From positions 1 to 64,000 of the forward strand of contig NZ_BNAW01000031.1 of assembly GCF_014654205.1 (NCBI RefSeq): a DNA stretch of 64,000 bases, in the 5' to 3' direction. Below the pieces are notes generated by a model. It had not been told where the DNA came from, made no database searches, and was given only the letters and a program-made list of their open reading frames with translations. The stretch is from Amycolatopsis bullii. GTDB taxonomy: Bacteria > Actinomycetota > Actinomycetes > Mycobacteriales > Pseudonocardiaceae. Positions within the stretch are counted from its first letter, which is position 1. Each line of letters begins with the position of its first letter. Of this stretch, positions 1-8,631 are shown in pieces. A program made the position numbers and the translations under genes.

Positions 1-5
1 GATCT

Positions 6-55
6 CCCTCGTGAGTGGTAAGGCGGGTTAGAACCCGCCTTACCACTCACGAGGG
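6..55. repeat. Long intergenic hairpin, family A copy 1
   Basis: Perfect inverted repeat with 24-bp arms (6-29 and 32-55) and a 2-nt loop. The core GTGAGTGGTAAGGCGGGTT recurs at 46511 and 53429. It lies just past the stop of the leftward gene at 66-329, so it could act as a terminator, but it has no T-run and the repeated sequence suggests a dispersed element. Confidence 0.9.
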
Positions 56-65
56 CTTCGGGGGA

Positions 66-329
66 TCAGGCTGCGGCGGGGAACGTGCCCAGGGCGCGGT
101 GGCCCGCGTCGGTCAGTTCGGCGGGTGCCCACTGGCCGGGGGCGACGAGCCGGGTGGCTCTGACCAGCCCGGCGCGGGCGAGGTCGTGGGCGGTGCTCTG
201 GTCGCAGCACGGCAGCCCGTCCACGCGGAGGTCGGGTTCGCAGCTGCAGCGGAGCTCGGCGCGCCCGTCGGCGATCGCCTTGAGCATGGCGATCGCGCGG
301 CGGCTCAGCGCGTTCGGGTCGGTGGACAT
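66..329 (-). CDS. Small hypothetical protein (87 aa)
   Basis: I do not recognise this protein. It has an N-terminal helical stretch, a Cys-rich centre (CSC near residue 29 and CC near residue 41), and a C-terminal region with the LTDAGHRAL pattern seen at the end of winged-helix folds, so a small MarR/PadR-like fold is possible. Start is ATG at 329 with an AAAGG ribosome site about 9 nt upstream. It stands alone, leftward, ahead of the divergent fucosidase gene. Confidence 0.65.
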   Translation of the reverse strand: MSTDPNALSRRAIAMLKAIADGRAELRCSCEPDLRVDGLPCCDQSTAHDLARAGLVRATRLVAPGQWAPAELTDAGHRALGTFPAAA

Positions 330-440
330 CGGTCTGGCCTTTCGTGCGGCGGGGTTTCCGGCGGCGAGGGCTGCAGCTCGTCACCCAGGGATACGCGGCG
401 AACACGAGCCCGGTTCACCACGATCACGCCGGTTGGCCCC

Positions 441-470
441 TTGACACGGCGATAGGTCACCAAGCAGGCT
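441..470 (+). promoter_or_regulatory. Candidate promoter of the GH29 gene
   Basis: TTGACA at 441-446, then 18 nt, then CAGGCT at 465-470. The -35 is a perfect consensus and the -10 is weak. The transcription start would fall near 477, inside the palindrome at 472-486, leaving a leader of about 90 nt before the GTG at 569. Confidence 0.5.
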
Positions 471-471
471 C

Positions 472-486
472 ATTCATCGGATGAAT
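472..486. promoter_or_regulatory. 15-bp palindrome, candidate operator
   Basis: ATTCATC-G-GATGAAT is a perfect 7-1-7 inverted repeat just downstream of the candidate -10 of the fucosidase gene, where a repressor would block initiation. The regulator is not in the window as far as I can tell; a GntR-type or other small dimeric repressor is conceivable. Confidence 0.45.
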
Positions 487-568
487 CAGTTCTGCCAGCG
501 ACAGGTGCGTCTTCTGTGGGCGAGCTTTGTCGAAAATCCGCCATAGTCATCCGATCCCTGGAGGTTCA

Positions 569-2920
569 GTGTCGACCTTCCCCCGCCGTCAAGCCCTCGG
601 CATCGCGTTGGGAGGTGCCGTCGCGCTCGGTGTGGCCGGCCACACCCCGGCGGGCGCCGCCGGCCCCGTCGACGCCGCCCCCGACCGCCCGGATACCCCG
701 ATCGTCCCGCCCCCGCCGCCCGTCCCGGTCGCCCTCGACCCCTGGTTCACCAACGATGGCATCGACAGCGCCTCGGCCACCGGCGGCGACTTCGACGGCT
801 CCGGTTACACGTTCCCGGCCGAGCACGTTCCCGCCGGGCAGACCGTCACCGCCGGCGGTGTCCCGTTCCAGCTCGGGTCCGCGGCCGCCGGCGCGAAGAA
901 CAACATCGCCGCCACCGGGCAGCGGATCGACCTGCCGAAGGGCCGCTACTTCGTCGCCTACTTCCTGGTCGCGGCCAGCTACGGCGCGGCGGGCGGCCCG
1001 GCGACCGTGCACTACGCCGACGGCAGCACGAGCACCGGTTCCCTCTCCGGCCCCGACTGGTACACCGGCAGCGGGGCACTCGTCTCGCCGTTCCGCTACG
1101 CACCCGGCGGGGTCGTCGACGACAACCCGGTTTCGCTGGCCACCGGCCAGGTCTGGATCGACCCGGCGCGCGAAGCCGTCGCGCTGACCCTGCCGACCAC
1201 GGCGAACCCGGCCCCGAACGTCTCCAGCCTGCACGTCTTCGCCCTCACCCTCCAGCCGGTCGCCGTGGGCCGCTCGGCGCTGGTCCTGGACGGCCGCTCG
1301 ACGGCCAACCTGCTGGCCGACGGCGGCCCGCAGGCCGCCGAAGCGACCATCGTCAACGCCGGGACCGTCTGGCTCGGCGCGGGTGACCGGGTCAGCGTCA
1401 CCGTCGACGTCCCCGGCGGCCGGACCACCGTGCCCGCGGCCATCCGCGCGCTGGCGCCGGGGGAGCAGGCGACGGTCCGGCTCGGCCTCGCCCCGAACGC
1501 GTCCGTGCCGCCCGGAACCACCACGAACGGCCAGATCCGCGTCACCGCCGGCCGCGGCACCCTCGCCACCCGGCAGGTGCCGATCACCCTCGGGATCCCG
1601 GACTTCCGGCCGACCGACGCGTCGCTCTCGACGCACCGCGCGCCCTACTGGTTCGACGACGCCAAGTTCGGCATCTTCATCCACTGGGGTGTGTACGCCG
1701 TGCCTGCGTGGGCGCCGGTGGGGCAGCAGTACGCGGAGTGGTACTGGCAGAACCAGCAGGACCCGAACGGCGCGACCTACGCCTACCACCGGCAGAAGTA
1801 CGGCGAGAACTTCGCCTACGACGACTTCATCCCGCTGTTCACCGCGGCGAGGTTCGACCCGCGCAGCTGGCTGAACCTGATCGCGGACGCGGGCGCGGAA
1901 TACTACGTCCTGACGTCCAAGCACCACGACGGCTTCGCGTTGTGGGACACCGAAGTCAGCGACCGCAACTCGGTCAAGCTCGGGCCGAAGCGCAACATCG
2001 TCGCCGAGCTGTTCGCGGCGTCGCGGAAGTACACCCCGCAGCTGCGCAACGGCCTGTACTTCTCGCTGCCGGAATGGTTCAACCCGGACAACCCGTGGAT
2101 GGGCCACGCGCCGCGCAACCCCTACACCGGCGCTCCGCTGCCCTACACCGGCTACACCGCGGGCAAGGACTTCGTCCGCGACTACCAGGCACCGCAAGTG
2201 CTGGAGCTGGTCTCGGAGTTCGACCCCGACGTCCTGTGGTTCGACATCGGCGGCGTCAACGACACGCGGAGCACGATCACCGAGTACTTCAACCGCGCGA
2301 AGAACCGCAAGCGCCCCAAGGACGTCACCTACAACGACCGCGGCGGCATCCCGGACCACGACTTCACGACGCCGGAGTACACGACGTACCCGAACACCGT
2401 CGTGGCGAAGTGGGAGGCCAGCCGCGGCCTCGACCCGTTCTCCTACGGCTACAACCGCGCGACGCCCGACGAGAAGTACATGACCGCGGAGGAGGTCGTC
2501 CGGACGCTCGTCGACATCGTCGCCAAGAACGGCAACTTCCTGCTCGACATCGGCCCGGACTTCGACGGCACGATCCCGGACGTCATGCAGAAGCACCTGC
2601 GCGACGCGGGCGCGTGGCTGAAGGTCAACGGCGAAGCCATCTACGGCACCACGTACTGGTCGCGGATGGCCCAGCTCGGCGACCTGCGGTTCACGGTCAA
2701 GCAGAACGAGGCGTTCTACGTGCACTCGCTGACCGCACCGGGCACCCGCGTGGTGGTGGACGCGCCGGTGCCGATCCGCGCCGGCGACCGGGTGACGCTG
2801 CTCGGGTACCGCGGCTCGCTGCACTGGACGGTGGAGAACGGCTCGCTGGTGATCGACGTCCCGGCCGCGGCCCGGCGGGCGGGCCGTTACACCTGGGTGT
2901 TCAAGATCGCCTGGAGCTGA
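569..2920 (+). CDS. Secreted alpha-L-fucosidase, GH29
   Basis: Hydrolyses terminal alpha-L-fucosyl residues outside the cell. The GTG at 569 is chosen because GGAGG lies at 560-564 and the protein then opens with a twin-arginine type signal (PRRQALG followed by a hydrophobic stretch ending near AGAA). A proline-rich linker and two beta-rich accessory regions fill residues about 30-350; the GH29 domain follows, opening with FGIFIHWG. The WFDIGG segment near residue 556 fits the family's nucleophile aspartate. An upstream ATG at 527 in frame would spoil the signal peptide. It is separate from the cellulase loci and lacks their operator. Confidence 0.9.
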   Translation: MSTFPRRQALGIALGGAVALGVAGHTPAGAAGPVDAAPDRPDTPIVPPPPPVPVALDPWFTNDGIDSASATGGDFDGSGYTFPAEHVPAGQTVTAGGVPFQLGSAAAGAKNNIAATGQRIDLPKGRYFVAYFLVAASYGAAGGPATVHYADGSTSTGSLSGPDWYTGSGALVSPFRYAPGGVVDDNPVSLATGQVWIDPAREAVALTLPTTANPAPNVSSLHVFALTLQPVAVGRSALVLDGRSTANLLADGGPQAAEATIVNAGTVWLGAGDRVSVTVDVPGGRTTVPAAIRALAPGEQATVRLGLAPNASVPPGTTTNGQIRVTAGRGTLATRQVPITLGIPDFRPTDASLSTHRAPYWFDDAKFGIFIHWGVYAVPAWAPVGQQYAEWYWQNQQDPNGATYAYHRQKYGENFAYDDFIPLFTAARFDPRSWLNLIADAGAEYYVLTSKHHDGFALWDTEVSDRNSVKLGPKRNIVAELFAASRKYTPQLRNGLYFSLPEWFNPDNPWMGHAPRNPYTGAPLPYTGYTAGKDFVRDYQAPQVLELVSEFDPDVLWFDIGGVNDTRSTITEYFNRAKNRKRPKDVTYNDRGGIPDHDFTTPEYTTYPNTVVAKWEASRGLDPFSYGYNRATPDEKYMTAEEVVRTLVDIVAKNGNFLLDIGPDFDGTIPDVMQKHLRDAGAWLKVNGEAIYGTTYWSRMAQLGDLRFTVKQNEAFYVHSLTAPGTRVVVDAPVPIRAGDRVTLLGYRGSLHWTVENGSLVIDVPAAARRAGRYTWVFKIAWS

Positions 2921-2991
2921 CCGGCGGCCCATCCGGGCGGCCAGCTCCCCGGCCGGCGCGTCGGCGTTCTTCTTGACCGTCTCAGCCGGGC

Positions 2992-4176
2992 TCAGAAGTC
3001 GGCGTTCTTGCCGATGTACAGCTCCGCGAACGCCGCCGCGGCCGCGGGCGAACCGAGCAGGCGGCGCATCCGGGCTTCGGCGATGCGCGCCGCGAACGGG
3101 TTCTCGCCCGCGGCCGCGGTGTGGTGGAAGATGTCCGACAGCCACAGCGAAAACTCCTGGTACTGCCACACCAGCGGCAGGCACGCCGCGGAGTAGCCGG
3201 CCAGCGGCGCCGGGTCGCCCGCGTAGTGCGCCTGGACCGCGTCGGTCAGCAGGAACGCGTCGTGCAGGGCGAGGTTCATGCCCTTCGCCGCGATCGGGGC
3301 GACCAGGTGCGCCGACTCGCCCGCGAGGTGCAGCCGGCCGTGTGACATCGGCTCGACGACGTAGTTGTGCATGTCGAGGATCCGCTTCTCGAACAGCCTG
3401 CCTTCGATGATCTCGCCGCCGGGCACGGTGAGGCGCGCGTGCAGTTCCCGCCACACGCGCTCGTCGGACCAGTCCGCCTCGGTCTCGCCCGGCGCGGTCT
3501 GCAGGTAGAACCGCGTCACCTTGCGCGTGCGCGCCATGTGCGCGGCGAACCCGCGCGGGTGGATGCCGAACAGCACGCCGTCGGCCGACGGCGGTGCCTC
3601 CGCGAGCAGGGCCAGCCAGCCGATTCCGTAGTCGTGGTGGGCTTTCACCGTCGATTCCGCCGGCAGGTACCCCTGGCAGACACCGCGGGCGCCGTCGCAG
3701 CCGGCGACGAAGTCGCAGTCGATCCGGTGGTCCTCGCCGTCGGCACGGAACGTGACGGCGGGGGAGTCCGACGTGAGGTCGTGGAGTTCGACGTCCGAGA
3801 CCTCGAAGACCGCTTCGCCGCCGGACCCGGTGTACTGGCCGATCAGATCGGTCACCAGAAGTTGTTGCGGGTAGACGAAATGCCGCTGCCCGGTGACGTC
3901 GCCGTAGCGGAAGACGTGCCGCCGCCCGGCGAACCGGAACTCGAACTTCTCGTGCTGCGGTGCCTTCGCGACGAGCTGTTCGCCGAGGCCCCGCCGTTCG
4001 AGCCCGCGGACCGCCCACTCCTCGATGAACCCGGCCCGCGGCCGTTGTTCGATGAACGCCCGGCTCTGCGCCTCCAGCAGCACGCACTCGATCCCCGCGC
4101 GCCGCAGGAGGTTCGCCACCGTGAGTCCGGCCGGGCCCGCCCCCACCACGGCCACCGCCGTGCGCCTCGCCACCAT
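2992..4176 (-). CDS. pobA: 4-Hydroxybenzoate 3-monooxygenase
   Basis: FAD monooxygenase that converts 4-hydroxybenzoate to protocatechuate, feeding the beta-ketoadipate pathway. At 394 aa it matches PobA length. The N-terminal dinucleotide motif GAGPAG is at residues 11-16, the family RPRAGFIEEW segment follows near residue 46, and the CDGARG motif near residue 160 is the second FAD/NADPH motif. ATG at 4176. No pcaHG or pobR-type gene adjoins it; the neighbouring glycosyltransferase and fucosidase appear unrelated. Confidence 0.9.
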   Translation of the reverse strand: MVARRTAVAVVGAGPAGLTVANLLRRAGIECVLLEAQSRAFIEQRPRAGFIEEWAVRGLERRGLGEQLVAKAPQHEKFEFRFAGRRHVFRYGDVTGQRHFVYPQQLLVTDLIGQYTGSGGEAVFEVSDVELHDLTSDSPAVTFRADGEDHRIDCDFVAGCDGARGVCQGYLPAESTVKAHHDYGIGWLALLAEAPPSADGVLFGIHPRGFAAHMARTRKVTRFYLQTAPGETEADWSDERVWRELHARLTVPGGEIIEGRLFEKRILDMHNYVVEPMSHGRLHLAGESAHLVAPIAAKGMNLALHDAFLLTDAVQAHYAGDPAPLAGYSAACLPLVWQYQEFSLWLSDIFHHTAAAGENPFAARIAEARMRRLLGSPAAAAAFAELYIGKNADF

Positions 4177-4209
4177 GGGCCCGAGGGTAGCGCGAACCGG
4201 ACGAACCGC

Positions 4210-5694
4210 TCAGTAGTAACGCCGCAGCTGGGGCCAGGCTTCGGACCACGGCCGGGTCAGTGAGCACAGCGAGAGCACGACGCCGTTCTCGTCGTTGTCG
4301 ACGCCTTCGGCGTTGTGGTGCTTGGCGACCGCGCGGCACCCGGTGATCAGCCGGGCCGCGGGCGAGCCCGGCCGGATCCGCCCGACGAGCAGCACCGGGC
4401 CGACCAGCCGGTCCGGCGGCGGACCCCAGTCCGCGTACGACATGTGCGGCGAGTACGGCTGCGGCAGCCCGAGCTCGGGACCGTACCGCTCGATGGCCCC
4501 CGCTTCGCCGTAGTTGCCGGCGAGGATCACCGCGGTGTCCCGTTCGCTGTCCGGGATCCGCTGCCACGCGCCCGCGACGGTGCCGGCGAAGCCCGGCCAG
4601 CCGACCTGCTCGCCCGGCTCCTTGTTCATCGCCAGCAGCGGGCCGTTCAGCGCCGTCGCCGGCACGACCGGCAGTCCGACGAGGACGGACACCGCCACGC
4701 ACCCCGCGGCGGCCGTGCTGGTGAGTGCCCGCCGGACCGTCCCGCCCCGGCCCAGCCACCGGAGCGCCGGCTCCGCGCCCAGCGCCACCAGCGGCAGCAG
4801 CAGCGGCACCGAGTAGTACGGCTTCCCGCCGACGACCAAGAGCTCGACGCAGACGACCGGATACGCCACGGCCAGCGCGCGGGCCCAGCGCAGGCCGGGG
4901 TCGCGCCACGGCCGCACCAGCCCGGCGATCCACACCGGCACCAGGACCGGCGAGAGGAGGAGCAGCTGCATCGGCACGAACAGGAGGCGGTTCTCCGCGC
5001 CGTCGTCCTCGCTGATCCCGCCGGCCACGGTGAGCATCGGCCAGCCGTGCGCCGCCTGCCAGAGCACCACCGGAGCGGCCAGGACGGCGGCGATCCCGAC
5101 GCCGGCCGCGAGCCACCAGGTCCGCAGCACCCGGCGCGGCCCGGCCACGGCCACGCCGATGCCGAGCCCGGACAACAGGAGCAGGACGAGCCACTTGTTC
5201 GCCAGGCCGAGCCCGGCGGCGGCGCCGACGGCGAGCCACCAGCGGCCGTCGCCGGTGCGCAGCAACCGCAGGCCGAAGAGCGCGATCAGCGACCACAGCA
5301 GCACGTCCGCGGAGTTGGTCGCCAGCATGTGCGAGACGACCAGGACGTAGGACGACAACGCGGTCGCGAGCGCGGTGAACAGCTGGACACCGCGGCCGCC
5401 GCCGAACTCGCGGGCGATCAGCGCGACGACCACGACCGTCGCCATGCCGAGCAGGGCCGCGACCACCCGCAGTCCGCTCGGGGTCTCACCGAACACCGCC
5501 GTCGACGCGCGGGCGAGCCACGGCGTGATCGGCGGGTTGTCGACGTACCCCCAGTCCGGCCGTCGGCCCGCGGCGACGAAGTACAGCTCGTCGCGGTGGA
5601 AGCCGTAGCGGCCGGACAGCGCCGTCAGTACGACGGCTTGCCCGGCAACGACAATCCCGACCGGTAGCGCGGCGAACCGCGGTGGCGCCCCCAT
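4210..5694 (-). CDS. Membrane glycosyltransferase, GT39/ArnT-like (PMT_2)
   Basis: Polytopic membrane protein of 494 aa with about 10-12 hydrophobic segments. The first extracytoplasmic loop carries HRDELYF near residue 33, matching the acidic catalytic loop of dolichyl-phosphate-mannose/ArnT-type transferases, followed by GYVDNPP. The C-terminal 120 residues are soluble. It probably moves a sugar from a polyprenyl phosphate to a cell-envelope acceptor; donor and acceptor cannot be told from sequence. It lies 33 nt downstream of pobA's start on the same strand but need not be functionally linked. Confidence 0.8.
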   Translation of the reverse strand: MGAPPRFAALPVGIVVAGQAVVLTALSGRYGFHRDELYFVAAGRRPDWGYVDNPPITPWLARASTAVFGETPSGLRVVAALLGMATVVVVALIAREFGGGRGVQLFTALATALSSYVLVVSHMLATNSADVLLWSLIALFGLRLLRTGDGRWWLAVGAAAGLGLANKWLVLLLLSGLGIGVAVAGPRRVLRTWWLAAGVGIAAVLAAPVVLWQAAHGWPMLTVAGGISEDDGAENRLLFVPMQLLLLSPVLVPVWIAGLVRPWRDPGLRWARALAVAYPVVCVELLVVGGKPYYSVPLLLPLVALGAEPALRWLGRGGTVRRALTSTAAAGCVAVSVLVGLPVVPATALNGPLLAMNKEPGEQVGWPGFAGTVAGAWQRIPDSERDTAVILAGNYGEAGAIERYGPELGLPQPYSPHMSYADWGPPPDRLVGPVLLVGRIRPGSPAARLITGCRAVAKHHNAEGVDNDENGVVLSLCSLTRPWSEAWPQLRRYY

Positions 5695-5733
5695 GACGAT
5701 CTCCCCTCGGCTGCCGGGATCGTACGCGGTCGA

Positions 5734-7062
5734 TCAGGCCGCCGGGAGCGCTCCGAGAAATTCGCCGCCCGCGTCGGCGACCAGTTCGGCCAGGGTCTGG
5801 GCGCGGCGCAGCGGGACGAACTCGACGTCACCGCGCGGGGACACAATGAATCCGTGCACCGCCGGGCGCGGCAGCGTGTTGTACGCGTAGTGCGCGCCGA
5901 AGTAGTACGCGCCGGTGTCGTGCGCGACGACGAGGTCGCCCGGGTCCAGCAGCGGCAGCGGCCGTTCGCGGGCGAGGAGGTCGCCGGCGAAACACAGGGG
6001 ACCGGCGATGTCCTGCGGCACCTCGGGTCCGGTCTTCGGCGCGCCGGTGGCGTCGAACGCGCCGATCCGCAGCGGCCAGTGGTCCGGCTGGAGCACCGTG
6101 CGCGCCGCCACCTGGCCGCCCGCGTGCGTCACGGCGATGGGCCGCCCGCCCGCGACCTTCGTGTACTCCACCGTGCTGACGAGGAAGCCGCTCTTGGCCA
6201 GCAGGGACCGGCCGAACTCGGTGACGAGCGCGTAGCGCCCTTCGGCCAAGGCGGGGACGCGGGACAGCAGCGGCGCGACGTAGCCTGCGAAGCCGGGCCC
6301 GGGCTCGTCGGAGGTGAAGTCCACTGGCAGCCCGCCGCCGATATCGAGGCTGGTCACCTGCCGGTACCCGGCTTCGGCGTTGATCTCCTCGGCGAGTTCG
6401 TGCACCGCGGCGACCCCGTCGGCCATCAGCTCCGGCGGGCAGCCCTGCGAGCCGACGTGGACGTGCAGCCGGGTCAGCCACGGCCGTCGCGCGAAGGCTT
6501 CGCGCAGCAGGGCGCGGTTTCCGTTGTCACGCAACGGGATGCCGAACTTCGACGCCGCCGTGGCGGTGCTCGTGTCACCGATCCGGCCGGCCCCGACCTG
6601 CGGGTTGATCCGCAGGCCCAGCACCGACCGCGGCGGTGTCCCGCCGATCAGCGCGTCGAGCCGGGCGAGCTCCTGGAAGTTGTCGGCGTTGACCGCGGTG
6701 CCTTCGGCCAGGGCGTGCGCGAGCTCCGCGGTCGTCTTGGCGGGGGAGTCGAGCACCAGCCGCGGGCCGCGCAGGCCGGCGGCTTCCGCGACCGCCGTCT
6801 CACCCGGGCTCGCGACCTCGGCGTCGATCCCGAGGTCGCCGAGGAACCGCAGGAGCGGTGCCAGGCCGCACGCCTTGGCGGCGACCGTGTGCTGGACGCG
6901 CCCGAGCGGGGCGAACGCCTTCGTCAGGTCTTCCACGGCCTCGCGGACGGTGGCGAGGTCGACGAACCCGGCCATCGGGGCGGCGAGCCCCCGGTCCGCC
7001 GCGGCGGCCAGTGCGAGCAGCTTGCGGTCGGTGCGGGTCAGGGGCGCGCTGGTCGTGGTCAC
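5734..7062 (-). CDS. Type III PLP-dependent decarboxylase (LysA-like)
   Basis: 442-aa enzyme of the alanine-racemase-fold decarboxylase family (diaminopimelate/ornithine/arginine decarboxylases). K63 in HTVAAKACG fits the PLP lysine, HVGSQG near residue 190 and the glycine-rich LDIGGGLPVDF segment fit PLP-phosphate binding, and a C-terminal beta domain carries AHDTGAYYFG. The usual DapDC motifs are altered, so the substrate may not be meso-diaminopimelate; another amino acid is likely. GTG start at 7062 is inferred from where homology begins, with a weak ribosome site. It is divergent from a LysR regulator 81 bp away, which probably controls it. Confidence 0.8.
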   Translation of the reverse strand: MTTTSAPLTRTDRKLLALAAAADRGLAAPMAGFVDLATVREAVEDLTKAFAPLGRVQHTVAAKACGLAPLLRFLGDLGIDAEVASPGETAVAEAAGLRGPRLVLDSPAKTTAELAHALAEGTAVNADNFQELARLDALIGGTPPRSVLGLRINPQVGAGRIGDTSTATAASKFGIPLRDNGNRALLREAFARRPWLTRLHVHVGSQGCPPELMADGVAAVHELAEEINAEAGYRQVTSLDIGGGLPVDFTSDEPGPGFAGYVAPLLSRVPALAEGRYALVTEFGRSLLAKSGFLVSTVEYTKVAGGRPIAVTHAGGQVAARTVLQPDHWPLRIGAFDATGAPKTGPEVPQDIAGPLCFAGDLLARERPLPLLDPGDLVVAHDTGAYYFGAHYAYNTLPRPAVHGFIVSPRGDVEFVPLRRAQTLAELVADAGGEFLGALPAA

Positions 7063-7119
7063 GGATCCAGGACAACAGCGGGCCGGGCGGCGAGTCCAAG
7101 ACTTCGTCCCGATGAGGTG

Positions 7120-7137
7120 ATAGGAACGCCCTATAAT
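7120..7137. promoter_or_regulatory. LysR-type box overlapping the lysR -10 element
   Basis: ATAGG-N5-CCTAT (7120-7134) is a perfect inverted repeat of the T-N11-A type used by LysR regulators. It overlaps a perfect TATAAT (7132-7137). The TATAAT ends 6 nt before the GTG at 7144, so the regulator mRNA is likely leaderless. The site lies in the divergent region and suits both autorepression and activation of the decarboxylase gene. Confidence 0.65.
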
Positions 7138-7143
7138 CGCTGG

Positions 7144-8040
7144 GTGGACCTGCGCCGATGGCACTACTTCGCCGTGCTCGCCGAGGAGATGCACTTCACC
7201 AAGGCGGCCGCCCGGCTGTTCGTGTCCCAGCCGTCGCTGAGCCAGCAGATCCGCGCTTTCGAGGCGGACCTGGGTGTCGCGCTGCTCGACCGCACGGGCC
7301 CGCGCTTCGCGCTGACCGAGGCCGGCCGCGTGGCCGCTGTCGAGGCGCGTGACCTGCTCGACCGGCTGGACCGGGCCCGCGGCGCGATCACCGCGGCCGG
7401 CCGGGGCGACGCCGGTCGCCTGCGGATCGCCTACACGCGGTCGGCGCCGGGCCCACTGGCCGGCGACCTGGTCGCGGCCTACCGCGAGCGGTACCCGGAC
7501 GTCGAACTCGCCCTCGAGACGGGCTGGACGAGCCTGAACCTGGCCCGGCTGGCGGCGGGCGAGATCGACGTCGGCTTCGTGCGGCCCCCGGTCACCGCCC
7601 CGGACGTCGAGGTCGCCGTGGTCGGGTCGGAGGAGGTCCTGCTCGTGGTGCCGTCGGGCCACGCGCTCGCGCGGCGCCGGGGCCGGGTGCGGCGGGCCGC
7701 CATCGCGGCCGAGCCGGTGGTGTTCTGGCCGCGCGAGAACGGCCCCGGCCAGTACGACGCGATCAGCGGCCAGGTCTGGCCGGGCGGGCTGCCGCCGATC
7801 GTCCGCGAGGAACCGGAGGACGAGCAGCTGATGCGCGCGGTGGCCGAAGGCGCGGGTCTCGCGGCGGTCCCGGAACACCGGGCCCGCGCCCTGCGGCGCC
7901 GCGGCGTGGTGCTGCGCAGGCTCGAAGACCCGCCCCCGAGGATCGACCTGGGCCTGGCCTGGCGGGCCGGCTCGGCATCCCCGGTGGTGCGGGCCTTCGT
8001 GGACCTCGCCGCCCGGCGGAGCAGGTCTGCGGGAGGGTGA
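7144..8040 (+). CDS. LysR-family transcriptional regulator
   Basis: 298-aa regulator. Residues 1-60 hold the LysR winged HTH (FTKAAARLFVSQPSLSQQIRAFEADLG) and residues about 90-290 the effector-binding domain. GTG at 7144 follows a TATAAT by 6 nt with no ribosome site, so translation is probably leaderless. It most likely senses the substrate or product of the divergent PLP decarboxylase and acts at the T-N11-A palindrome between them. Confidence 0.9.
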   Translation: MDLRRWHYFAVLAEEMHFTKAAARLFVSQPSLSQQIRAFEADLGVALLDRTGPRFALTEAGRVAAVEARDLLDRLDRARGAITAAGRGDAGRLRIAYTRSAPGPLAGDLVAAYRERYPDVELALETGWTSLNLARLAAGEIDVGFVRPPVTAPDVEVAVVGSEEVLLVVPSGHALARRRGRVRRAAIAAEPVVFWPRENGPGQYDAISGQVWPGGLPPIVREEPEDEQLMRAVAEGAGLAAVPEHRARALRRRGVVLRRLEDPPPRIDLGLAWRAGSASPVVRAFVDLAARRSRSAGG

Positions 8041-8064
8041 GCGCGTCGGCGTCTTCGTCGCGGG

Positions 8065-8619
8065 CTAGTCCAGGCCGAGGGCCGAGCGCACCGCGGTGAC
8101 CACGTCCGGGTGGCCGAGCGGCAGCGGCGGCGGCACCCGGTCGTCCGGGTTCTCGCTGCTCGAGGCCACGACCCGCACCTCCGTGCCCGCCTCGCGCAGC
8201 TTGGCCACCACGTCGTCGTGCTCGGCCAGCCAGGCGTCGTTGGCCGCCGAGGCGTCGCCGGAGGCGAGGAACGCGTCCGAGGCCGGGTCGACCAGCAGCA
8301 GGTGCTTCGCCGCGCCCGGATGGCGCTCGACCAGCTGCAGTGCCTCCGCCACGAACGGACCGCTCGCCACCACGGCGATCTCCGGATCGCCGGGACCGGC
8401 GTCGCCGACGAGGTCGTCGGCTTCGGTCAGGGCACCGCCGGCGGGCACCCGGCACCAGAACACGGCGCGTTTCTCCGTCAGCGGCCGCCAGGTCGCCGGC
8501 AGCTCGTCGTGCTTGGCGGCGCCCGCCGGGTCCAGGACGATCACCTTGGGACCAGACGGATCCCCGGCGGTCACCACGGACGGGCCTTCGGAGCGGACGG
8601 GGTCGGGTTCGGCGGACAT
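8065..8619 (-). CDS. Hypothetical alpha/beta protein (184 aa)
   Basis: I do not recognise the family. The sequence alternates short beta strands (KVIVLDPAG, EIAVVASG, KHLLLVDPA, EVRVVASS) with helices, a Rossmann-like pattern, without a clear nucleotide-binding glycine motif. It starts 12 nt after the NADH dehydrogenase gene on the same strand, so the two are probably co-transcribed from the sigma-B-like promoter at 9961-9985. Confidence 0.75.
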   Translation of the reverse strand: MSAEPDPVRSEGPSVVTAGDPSGPKVIVLDPAGAAKHDELPATWRPLTEKRAVFWCRVPAGGALTEADDLVGDAGPGDPEIAVVASGPFVAEALQLVERHPGAAKHLLLVDPASDAFLASGDASAANDAWLAEHDDVVAKLREAGTEVRVVASSSENPDDRVPPPLPLGHPDVVTAVRSALGLD

Positions 8620-8631
8620 GCGCAGTTCCTT

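Noticed and set aside
566-5296. A leftward open frame of 1576 codons across the fucosidase and pobA genes
   Set aside because: It runs antisense to GH29 and through the wrong frame of pobA, is rich in Arg/Ala/Gly, has no domain pattern and is an effect of high GC.
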